From Clavelina lepadiformis (taxonomy: Eukaryota; Chordata; Ascidiacea; Aplousobranchia; Clavelinidae): a stretch of DNA of 64,000 nucleotides. The translations under genes were made by a program, and so were the position numbers. Below, in pieces: positions 55,066 through 64,000 of the stretch. Each line of letters opens with the position of its first letter. The first letter of the stretch is position 1. The stretch is taken from contig NC_135243.1 in NCBI RefSeq assembly GCF_947623445.1, forward strand, positions 560,501-624,500, written 5' to 3'. The notes below the pieces were generated by a model, which was not told the origin of the DNA, did no database searches, and saw only the letters and a list, made by a program, of their open reading frames with translations.

Positions 55066-56035
55066 TACGAAGCGCTACTGCATTGTTTGTGACGTCGAAG
55101 GCGGCGATCTTATATTCCTCGAAGTTGTCGCTTTTTTGTCAGTTCTTGGTCATGTTTAGTTTGTTTAACTCATTTGAGGTTCATTTATGTTTCATACTCC
55201 CCCCCACTGCACTTTTACATGTGACCTTAATTGACCTTCGCCATATTCCGTTGTTTCTTCAATTTAGTAACATTGTTAATTGCACTTATGCTATTATGAC
55301 GTAATTGAGGTTGATTATTACGTATTTCTATAGATTCTGAAACGTTATCGCCATTACTGTTATTACCTATTATGATTAGATCTTCTGTGATTTATATTTT
55401 AGTTTTACTGATCTATGATTTAACGCTGTGTGTGTGTTTCTATCTCATAGTAAAATCTTGTACAAACGAACTGTTACCAGTACGCGTGGTGGCACGTTTC
55501 CTTGAACACTGGGGTGCGCAGTTCTTTATGTGGTTCCCTAGCTGGATACAAGCTGTTTGTGCCACTTATAATGTAAGCACCCACCATGTTGTCCGTTCAA
55601 CCGTGACATCATTTACGTTGGAGAGCAAAGTGATGATGATAATCTCCATAGCAACCAGGGTCTTGACACTTTCTAGGAATTAATTTCGAGCTTGGCCATA
55701 GACGCTTCCCATATTGGCCTGAATATACATGAGCTTTTGAAAGGTGGGCGTACATATGAAGCATCTTAAAACAGCTTCTTCCTTGAAACCAGGCAAGATA
55801 AAGAATGAATGTCCGCTCACACCTTCGTGGAATTTGACGTGAAAAGAAACAGGATCTATATCAAAGAATAAATTAACTTGATTTTAAAACTAAAAGTTAT
55901 GAAAAAATAGTAGAAAGAAAATGTTTTTCGCAAGCAAAGGACCCAGCATAGAGGCCTGAACAGTTCTACATCCAATATTAGGTTAATCAGGGAATGTAAA
56001 AACATGATTGTTATCAGAGTTATTTGATAGTCATC

Positions 56036-56334
56036 GGGGCCGAACTTAGCAAGCGCGGGGCACGACGCAGGAACAGAGAGTGGGGTCCCTTGCCGGCTTT
56101 AAATAACCTAAAGTAAGTTAATCAATATAATGATGATAATATAAATCAAATATCACCTCTCTGCTAACCAGCTCCAATCAAATCTTTGCTTCGTGATGTA
56201 TTTTCGCCAAAGCATTTTCTTTCGAGAACAACTTGTGAAATAACACTTTGATTTCCACAAAATAAAAGCTAAATTGTTATTTATGTTCTGGTGCCAAGTA
56301 GCGCGGCGCCTAACACAGTCGCATCCTAAGACCG
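56036..56334. mobile_element. MITE-like repeat related to 7808-7995
   Basis: Begins near GGGGCCGAACTTAGCAAGCG and ends near CCTAAGACCGACCTTG. The inverse of that end (AAGGTCGGTCTTAGG) resembles the terminus of 7808-7995. Boundaries are approximate. Confidence 0.35.
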
Positions 56335-56357
56335 ACCTTGATCGCTATGTCCTATAG

Positions 56358-57637
56358 TAGTGTTTCCCAACCCCGAGTCCGCGGACTCATTTGAGTCCGC
56401 GTAAGACTTTTGTGACTCCGCAAGCCCATTAATTTACCGTATATAATTAGGCATAGGTCATAATGTTCGCGACGGCTTTTCGCCTCAAAAAGTAGGGGTC
56501 GCAAGAGATATACCTTGGTGTGTTGGATAATTTTGGTAATTACAACATCCATTGTCGGTAATTTAAAATAGTCTGATAAAGAGCCTTGCTTATTTCTCTT
56601 GTTACGCTGGTGGCAATCCAATCCCTTAATTCTTTTGTTCTTTTCTTTTCTTCTTCTTCTTCCAACTCCTGGCGCGCGAATCACCCTCTTATTTTCGTTT
56701 TTAAAAAGAGTTCCCAAGTGTCAGCGCCTTTTTTGTTTCTTTCCTTCTCCCGCAATGCGATTTCGCCTGCGCACGTCACAGCAGGTTATGTTCGCAAATG
56801 TCTGTGCATAGGAAGCCAGATTAGGCATTGTTGGTGGCGAAAAGTTAAAATATTTTAAAACTCAATGTAATATCTAGTCATGGCAAAACGAAAGCAGGTG
56901 TTTGCATATAATGATGATTACTTGACGCTTGGATTTACTTCGGTCGAGGTAAATGGTGAAGTTAGGCCACAGCAGCGTGTGTTGTGCTTAAAAGTCTTAG
57001 CACACAGCTGAAGCAAAACTTCGTCGACACCTAGAACCAAACCATGAAAAATTCGTCAACAAGCCTCTTGATGTGTTTAAAGAAAAAGAATATCAGGTAA
57101 AGAGAAGTCGCTTTGATCACCCAACCGCTTGGGGAAGATTAGTTTACTCTCACAACAAAGCAGTGCGCGCTTCTTTCTCTGCTGCTTGGGTAATTGCTCG
57201 AGAAGTCGACAAGCGCATCCGCCTGGAGACAAGACTGCATGCAAATGCAAATCAAGCGTAAAACAAAGTAACATATAACTTACTTGTCTGAAGCTGGATT
57301 TTCAACATTGGCTATGGTTAAAACCAAGAACCGGAAAGAACTTTAACCAGAAGACGATGTCAGATGTGCGTTGACGACCATAATTCCTGATTCCGACAAA
57401 CTTGTGATACAAGTTCAGGGACAAGGTTCTCACTGAGACAGGTTGAGCAAAGGTCGTAATTTTCAAGGGTCTCAATGAGATTTACATTGCAAATGTGCCC
57501 AATAAAAAAACCGCTTCTGCTTTAAGTGTACTCTTTAAGTGTTTAACTAACTTATTTTTTATTCCTTTATTAGCTGAGTCCACGAATACTTATGCTAATG
57601 GAAAATAGTCCGTAGGCGAAAAGGTTGAGAAACACTG
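56358..57637 (+). mobile_element. hAT transposon, internally deleted
   Basis: Ends TAGTGTTTCCCAACC and GGTTGAGAAACACTG are near-perfect inverses. They are flanked by an 8-bp duplication, TCCTATAG (56350-56357) and TCCTATGG (57638-57645), 7 of 8 identical. The element carries broken N- and C-terminal transposase pieces with the middle missing. Confidence 0.8.
56880..57400 (+). pseudogene. hAT transposase remnant (ZBED-type N-terminus plus C-terminus)
   Basis: From ATG 56880 the frame reads YLTLGFTSVEVNGEVRPQ and VLCLKVLAHS, then stops. After a frameshift it continues KLRRHLEPNHEKFVNKPLDV and RASFSAAWVIARE, then stops. Near 57280-57390 the C-terminal piece YLSEAGFSTLAMVKTKNRKE, a stop, and DDVRCAL follow. 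These match the BED-finger N-terminus and C-terminal dimerisation end of hAT transposases of the kind domesticated as ZBED5-like genes. The catalytic core is deleted, so it cannot be autonomous. Confidence 0.75.
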
Positions 57638-58280
57638 TCCTATGGCTTTAGTCTCGGTCATGCGTTGGAGTGCATTTTAACGTAAACCTGGACTTTTATT
57701 CTTATCCAGGCGTTTGAAAACGATAAATCTTTTTCGCCTTTCTGGATCGAGTGATGTTGTTTTTCGATTGATATGTTACAAAATCCCTGTCATTCATTGC
57801 ATAAATCCTCAAATGTTAAGTTGAAAATTAATAATTGATTGGCCGCCGTATCGGTACCGCTGATTGACCGCCGTACCGCTCACATTGTTGAGAAGAGAAA
57901 TGAGAAATGAGAAATGAGAAGAACGCGAGAGATCTTCGCTTCGTGCCAATCGCTTTGCTCACATACGACGTTATTTATGGTTGCATTAGCACAACTTCAT
58001 AGTTTCATCGGCCGTAACCTTCTAAAACTTACAGACTTGCCCTTGTCAGCTGTTCTTTTTACAATATCGCCCTGTGCTCTAATCGCACATGTTGTTAATG
58101 GTGTACAAGTTATGCTGTTCTTATATTTACACAACTTTTGTGCGGTTATACAGTACTATTTATTAAACCGAAACCGGTTGATGACTAACCCTTAACCCTT
58201 TTCTTCAGAAAGCTTTATTTTTTAGTGTGATCGAAGCTTTAACAATAGAACCCACTGCACCCCCGGCTCATACTGATTGC

Positions 58281-60951
58281 ATGATGAGAATGAATGTTGC
58301 GAGATTGATATTATTGAAGAAAAGAAAATGGTTTTGCTTTCTCGGCATTTTCGTTGTACTATTATGTGGTTACTCAGAATTCATTGTGACATCATCATAT
58401 TTCCTATTCCCACCGTCACGAAATTGCATCTCACCAGCACAAGACTCAATCAAAAACGATCCAATGTAAAATATCATTAAATGACTTAAAATATAACTAA
58501 ATATTTAACTTGTGCATTTCATCTGAACTTAAAATTTAAGATATAAAGTTTATAAATTAAGTGATATATTTTATTTGCAGCCAATTTGAAGCACAAGAAA
58601 TGAATAAATTCGTTCACTGTGAAGGTATGTATTTAGAAAACTTTCAAAACATGACAGAAAACAATAAATAAGTTACTTGTTTTGGCAAGGTAGCATTGTA
58701 TTCAAAAAAATATATTGACAAGGTTTAATGCAATGAAATTTATCTTTGAACAAAACAAGAGACTTTGATTATTTTTAAAACACTACAAAGTTTTTAATTT
58801 ATATTTCTACAAAAAATAACTTGCATATTTAGGCAATAGCTGATGGACTGCTAATTTTTATCAATGCAGTAACTATAAATAAATTATTCTATTTTTCTTA
58901 TTTACTATATTATTTATTATTTATTATTTATTATTTATTATATTACTTATTCTTAAGTTAACAGAGTTGGTTGTTTCCAATCAAAAGACTTACATTCAAA
59001 ATTCCTTCTCTTCACCAAGCACAATTACATGACACTCAAATGGTGTTTTTCATTTTGCTCGTGCAGGTAATTATCATCTTCACAAAATCAGATAGAAATT
59101 TCCAGCATACACTTTCTACCGCACTTGCAATATATGCCATCTTTGATGAACTTATAAACCGTTACAATACTTGCATAAAGATCTGCAAACTACGCTGCGT
59201 TAACATTTGGAGACACTTGTGTTTGCGGACAGGAAGTGACGCAATTTGCCCAACTCCAGTACACAAAATGCCAAACTCCTTGCAGCGGAGGAACAGGAAC
59301 GTGTGGTGGTGGCGACGCTGTTCAGGTTTTCAGAATCGTATCTCCATGTTTTCAAGGTAAATTATATCATAGACCTGCAGGTGTTTGCAGATCTACATCT
59401 GTCTCCTTTTTTGCCTGAAAGAATGACCCTGTAGTTAGTTTTGACTCGCTACACGCAAAGCAATTGATTGTTGCCATATATATTATGCCACAGTATTTAA
59501 AAATAAATAAAATTTTAGGACCTAATTTGTCCACCAATGTCGCCACATCCAGATTTTTGGGATGCTTTCGCTCGATTCCAGATTCTACTGATGACAACTA
59601 TACCAGGAGAAAATATTTAATTTATAACGAATGCATATCATTCTGCGATATGCAAAACCTGCCGCTTGCAATAATAAACAATAAAAGTGAATGTATGTGT
59701 GGTCGGTTTAATAAGAGGTAAGTTTTGTTTATAATGTGGAAATATAGCATTGAATTATCTGGTGCGTTGAAATTCCTGTCTTGTTGGCAAGTTTGTTTTA
59801 AACATTTTTTTTGTTCTATGACGAAATCATAATCCTAAAACATTGTAAACCACAACTAGAAATATATTGAAACTTTTGGTTTATTTTTCCTCGAACTTTT
59901 GTCCAGACTTAATGTGACGAACAAGGTGAGTTGCGACCAAACACACGTCAAAGTTTATCGAACATTTTCCACGGATGCAAGATGTGACAACATCCGACTC
60001 CTTTTTCCTACGAATTACAACCAAACCGTACTCACTAGTTTTCCAGGATCTGGAAACACTTGGACTCGTCATCTTCTCGAAAGAGCTACTGGCATTTACA
60101 CTGGAAGTGTTTATGGAGACAAATTATTATAAAAATCCGTTATCAACAACTTTTACTTTGTCATGTTCAAGAAGAAGACATTCTTCATTTTATTTTCGCA
60201 TTTTGTAGGATTCCTGGCTGAACCACCCGAGATCTCGAAGGTCCGCAGTGTGGTTGTCAAAGATCACATGCTAGACAAGAACACAATGTCGTCATATCAG
60301 TCTGCAATTCTCATCATCCGAAACCCGTACGATGCAATGATCGCCGACTTTAATCGATTTGCATCCAATGGACATCACACTGCAGTAGTGAGCGAAAAGC
60401 GATTTCAGTCAAAAGGTAAATACGTTGAAAGGGTCAGTGCGCCATTACGTCACAAAAAATATTATCAAACTTTTATGTTATGCAATTTGTCGGGACATGT
60501 TGTAGGCCCATGTTTTCCATGAAAACGTTTCAAACTTTTGCTTTATGTTTACGTCATGCCTGTTGTCATTCTGTTCTTAGAGTTCGACGATCACTTCAAA
60601 CGTATAGCTCATGTATGGTTCAATTTGATTCGAAATGTGGTTACGAGTGGCAAACCACTCATCATAATCGAATTTGGAAAGCTGGTCAACGATCCCATTG
60701 CTACAACACTGAAAATGGTCGAGTTCCTGCAGAAGCACACAGTGATATCACCAGACCATCTACAACAACGTATTCTCTGTCTCAGTCAACAACTGAATGG
60801 AGAACACAAAAGAAAAAAACGTAAACTCACCATCGACCCATTTACAAAGGTTATGAAGCAGAAGTTTAATCGTGATATATATTTAGCTAGAATGCTGCTG
60901 AATGAACGAGTTGTAGACTTTTTACTGCCAAACTTTGAAAGGAACATTTAA
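58281..60951 (+). pseudogene. WSC-domain sulfotransferase, WSCD1/2-like, with a nonsense codon
   Basis: Exons: 58281-58465, 58581-58624, 58967-59066, 59181-59356, 59519-59717, 59907-about 60139, 60209-60415, 60581-60951. The layout is a type II Golgi enzyme: short basic cytosolic end, membrane segment (FCFLGIFVVLLCGYS), WSC domain 1 (VGCFQSKDL ... ALTFGDTCVCG ... TCGGGDAVQVF), WSC domain 2 (FLGCFRSIPD ... ECMCGRF), then a sulfotransferase domain with PAPS-binding [15 protein letters not shown] and [15 protein letters not shown]. Human WSCD1/2 are sialate O-sulfotransferases with this order. In exon 6 a TAA at 60130-60132 replaces the TAC seen in the downstream copy, and the donor GGTATC is changed to GTTATC. 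All other junctions are in frame, suggesting recent inactivation, a polymorphism, or a truncated product. An assembly error is also possible. Confidence 0.75.
58905..58945. repeat. ATTATTT-type microsatellite
   Basis: Tandem TTTATTA units directly upstream of the third sulfotransferase exon's acceptor. Confidence 0.8.
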
Positions 60952-60994
60952 CTAAACTTGATTTAAAACTGTCATTATAAGCAAATATGTTTGT

Positions 60995-61075
60995 CCGCTT
61001 GGTGGCTTAAATACTTTAGTAGTTAGAAAGCTGAGTTTGAAATAATACGACCTGTGTTCGATTTCCAGCACCACT
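60995..61075 (+). repeat. Possible degenerate tRNA-derived SINE fragment
   Basis: TGGCTTAAAT ... TAGTAGTTAGAAAGC followed by GTGTTCGATTTCCAGCACCA resembles decayed A and B boxes. A similar GTTTGAATCCAGCACCA occurs near 29918. It does not fold as a clean tRNA by eye. Confidence 0.25.
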
Positions 61076-61110
61076 TGCAATAGTTTAGGCCAAATCGTTA
61101 GCGATGCTTG

Positions 61111-61256
61111 CAACAAGGTAATCTTTGTCTCAGTCAACAACTAAATGGAGAACGTAAAAGTAAAATATAAAAACTCACCATCGACCCATTTACCAAGTTG
61201 ATGAAGGAGAAAGTTAATCACGATGTTGGTGAAGCAAAAGAGATACTTTGAGAGAG
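61111..61256 (+). pseudogene. 3' fragment of a third sulfotransferase copy
   Basis: Matches the last exon of the neighbouring copies (CAGTCAACAACTAAATGGAG ... CTCACCATCGACCCATTTAC ... GTTAATCACGATGTTGG) but lacks everything before it, has a small change around the Lys-rich run, and stops early. It is a leftover of tandem duplication. Confidence 0.8.
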
Positions 61257-62191
61257 TGGCATTCCATCAATGAAAACGAATAAATGAAATGAAAAATGAA
61301 AAATCATTATGTTGAAATTTGTTTCAAATTTTATAACTCATTTTTACGTTACATAGCTTGAAAACGTCCAAAATTTGATGAAATGATAGAATATTTGATA
61401 AAATCGAGCAAATATTTTGTCGGACTAAATGCGAAATGGAAAAATGTTTTTTGTTTTATGAAATGCTCTTATGATTTTTATGAGTATAGGGACAGCAACT
61501 TTACACAAACTGAATGTTCATCACCAGTAAGCTCTTATTTCAAGTTTTTGCAAAGCATCTCGTTGCCTTCTAGACATTGACGAAAAGGCAATTTTTTCAG
61601 ATTTCGTTTGGTTTCATTTCATTTTTTAGGTTTCATATTGTTTTCATTCCTTTTGGTTTTAGGTCTCAATCGAGGTGGATTCGATTTTTACCTTAAAGCC
61701 GCAGTAATTTTGTAGCGGCCTTTGAAAAGAAATATATTTGCCACTAGTGTGCGCTTCTGTATTTGCAGATAAATCGTAAAACTGCATTGCGTTATCATCT
61801 GCGCTGGTTTTGCTTGGTCCATACTTTCGATTTTCGGACTTCGTTGTGAACAGTGCTATAGAATTCAATGTTTAGCAGAAGTTTAAGTTGGCAAGCACCT
61901 TGTGGACACAGATGGTTTAAAGCGACAACTGTCTAAATTAAATCGGTGATGTCATCGCGCTAAGCTCAGTTTAATCAGACTCACGCACCTTTATCTCACA
62001 ACAAACTATGTCGCTAGCAATATATACATCGCGTTGTCACAACTAGTTCGCAACAATTTAACCGACTGAACATTTTAACCAGACCAACATTTTAACTGGA
62101 ATCGGCGGCTGAAGAAATTTTCTTTTAAAAGTTTTGTGATACTTAAAGATATAAACATATGAGAACAATGAAGCAAATATCAAAATATTAC
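61257..62191. other. Spacer between sulfotransferase copies
   Basis: No exon recognised. A TATA-like AATATATACA lies near 62020. The downstream copy has no other evident promoter. Confidence 0.35.
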
Positions 62192-63166
62192 GACGAACAA
62201 GGTGAGTTGCGACCAAGCACACTGGAAAGTTTATCGAACATTTTCCGATGATGCAAGATGCGACAACATCCGACTCCTTCCTCCTGCGAATTACAACCAA
62301 ACCGTACTCACTAGTTTTCCAGGATCTGGAAACACTTGGACTCGTCATCTTCTCGAAAGAGCTACTGGCATTTACACTGGAAGTGTTTATGGAGACAAAT
62401 CATTATACAAATCCGGTATCAACAGTTTTTACTTTGTTATGTTGATGCAAAAAGACATTTTTTAATTTATTTTCGTTTTATAGGATTCCTGGCTGAACCA
62501 CCCGAGATCTCGAAGGTCCGCAGTGTGGTTGTCAAAGATCACATGCTAGCCAACAACACAATGTCGTCATATCAGTCTGCAATTGTCATCATTCGAAATC
62601 CGTACGATGCCATGATCGCCGACTTTAATCGACTTGAAGCCAAAGGAGATCACATTGGATTTGCAAAAGAAGAACGATTTCGGTCAAAAAGTAAACACAA
62701 TCAATATTATTGGGCCTGGTGTTTCGGAAGACAATTTATACTTTTAACTCTTCTTTATGCAATGTTGATTGCCTTTGTTTCAGAATTCTACGGCCATTTC
62801 GAGTTTATATTGCACTTATGGTTTGACTTGATTCGAAATGTGGTTACGAGTGGCAAACCATTCCTCTTAATCGAATTTGGAGAACTGGTCAACGATCCCA
62901 TTGCTACAACACTGAAAATGGTCGAGTTCCTGCAGAAGCACACCGTGATATCACCAGACCATCTACAACAACGTATTCTCTGTCTCAGTCAACACCTGAA
63001 TGGAGAACATAAAAGAAAAAAACGTAAACTCACCATCGACCCATTTACCAAGGTTATGAAGCAGAAAGTTAATCACGATGTCGGTGAAGCAAGAAATTTA
63101 CTGAAAGAGCGAAGCGTTAATTTTTTGCTGCCAAAATATGAAAGTGTTTTGCAAGAGTTAGTGTAG
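62192..63166 (+). CDS. Second copy of the sulfotransferase exons, without WSC domains
   Basis: Exons homologous to 6-8 of the upstream gene: about 62192-62415, 62484-62690 and 62784-63166, with intact GT-AG borders and frame through a TAG stop. The PAPS-binding [15 protein letters not shown], the intact GDKSLYKSG block, [15 protein letters not shown] and the conserved C-terminal [20 protein letters not shown] are present. Similarity to the first copy begins abruptly at ACGAACAAGGTGAG. No membrane or WSC exon precedes it between 60952 and 62191, and no in-frame ATG is obvious before the domain. Either it is a partial duplicate, or it serves as an alternative 3' end for the upstream WSC exons; a weak phase-compatible acceptor (AATGAAG) lies about 20 bp before the homology. 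Confidence 0.6.
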
Positions 63167-63449
63167 ATGAAGAACTTGAATCAGTTGGAATTTGGTCAAA
63201 ATTTTATATTTTTGTTTTAACTTTACAGCTTAAAAGCGGGTAAATAATAAGTAAAATGATCAAGAAAAATGTTTATTAAAGTCAGTACATCTTTTGTGAA
63301 ATTGGGAATTATCATTTTGTCCTTCATCTAGTGATTTTGTGAATAAATTTGTTTAGGTTAATATTATTTTAATCTGCTTTGAAAGTTGCTTTCAAAGTCA
63401 AACTTTTGTCAAACGTTTGTATTTTATGGTTGAAATTGTATAATTTTAT

Positions 63450-63561
63450 AAATTAACGATATAATGCAACAAATTAACGATATAATGCAACAAATTTACA
63501 ACATAATGCAACAAATTAACAACATAATGCAACAAATTTACAACATAATGCAACAAATTAA
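63450..63561. repeat. 21-bp tandem repeat
   Basis: Five full units of about 21 bp alternating AAATTAACGATATAATGCAA and AAATTTACAACATAATGCAA forms, plus a partial sixth. Confidence 0.9.
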
Positions 63562-64000
63562 CAATACTGCTTTGGAGATTTTTATGATCTATTCACAAAA
63601 ATTTATCACTAACTCCTATTTTTATATGTAATCGTCATGTTATTCTAACTTTATGATGAGCGATTAATAATTTTGTAATACACCGTTCTTAAACCTTCAT
63701 AGTAATCTACTGTACAAAATTATATATCTCATGGCTTAGCTACTTTGTAGCATGATTAAAAAATAGACTAACATAGAAAATCTGATTTTCAATCAATCTT
63801 TTGAACCTTGAATCAAATTGTTTAAAACTGTTCTACCATGGACGATGATTTTCAAAAAGTCATAACTTCAATTTGACCGTTAAAGGTTGTGCAAATCATA
63901 TTACTTTAATACAAGTATTATCTTTATTACACTTTAATTAAATATTACATCATATTACACTTTGTTACGTAATTGAATACGATGGTATGAACAATTACTA
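63562..64000. other. AT-rich right end of the window
   Basis: No gene or repeat recognised. Confidence 0.4.

Larger units (their letters stand above)
55066..58280. other. Region between kinesin and sulfotransferase genes
   Basis: Kinesin 3' UTR, then repeats: a MITE-like element at 56036-56334 and a 1.28-kb hAT element at 56358-57637. A 103-codon ORF at 55372-55683 has hydrophobic segments but no recognised similarity and is not called. Confidence 0.5.

Noticed and set aside
56352..56717. 121-codon minus-strand ORF
   Set aside because: Lies at the terminus of the hAT element; Arg/Lys-rich composition is the complement of a pyrimidine-rich stretch.

Overview
The window looks like chordate-type invertebrate nuclear DNA, most probably a sea squirt (Ciona or a close tunicate). 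This is inferred from AT-rich sequence, short introns with standard GT-AG borders, single-copy orthologs of vertebrate genes, and many short hAT-type repeats. The organism is not stated, and I could not run a search.

Layout. At 1-2082 (minus) lies the 5' part of a cytosolic NADP isocitrate dehydrogenase, six exons, running off the left edge. An intronless nine-finger C2H2 zinc-finger gene follows at 2737-3975 (minus), then repeat-bearing noncoding DNA, intronless PIN4 at 8728-9108 (minus) and a complete 14-exon PCYT2 at 11566-17735 (minus). At 19.3-21.9 kb is the 3' end of an LTR element: an LTR, a polypurine tract and an envelope-like ORF. At 23.4-25.8 kb two truncated copies of one repeat face each other as a large imperfect palindrome. 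SEC63 (plus, two coding exons) occupies 26310-29057. An intronless patatin-like lipase resembling ATGL lies at 34175-35836 (plus). A kinesin-3 family gene closest to KIF28/KLP-6 fills 41569-55065 (plus). A two-WSC-domain sulfotransferase (WSCD1/2-like) lies at 58281-60951 (plus) with a nonsense codon, followed by a 3' fragment and a second copy of its sulfotransferase exons up to 63166.

The most unusual feature is in the kinesin gene. Two alternative N-terminal exon cassettes each end in an identical U12-type AT-AC donor (ATATCCTTT), and both join in frame to one U12 AT-AC acceptor with a near-perfect branch site. A second U12-type intron (GT-AG subtype) sits in PCYT2. The kinesin also ends in CLLL, a possible prenylation box. 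The 8-mer TGACGTCA is clustered between about 29.8 and 53.1 kb.

The genes serve unrelated cell functions: redox metabolism, phosphatidylethanolamine synthesis, protein folding, ER translocation, lipolysis, microtubule transport and Golgi sulfation. They do not form an operon or a joint pathway. Exon borders below were set by reading frame, splice consensus and similarity to remembered family proteins; none was confirmed with transcripts.
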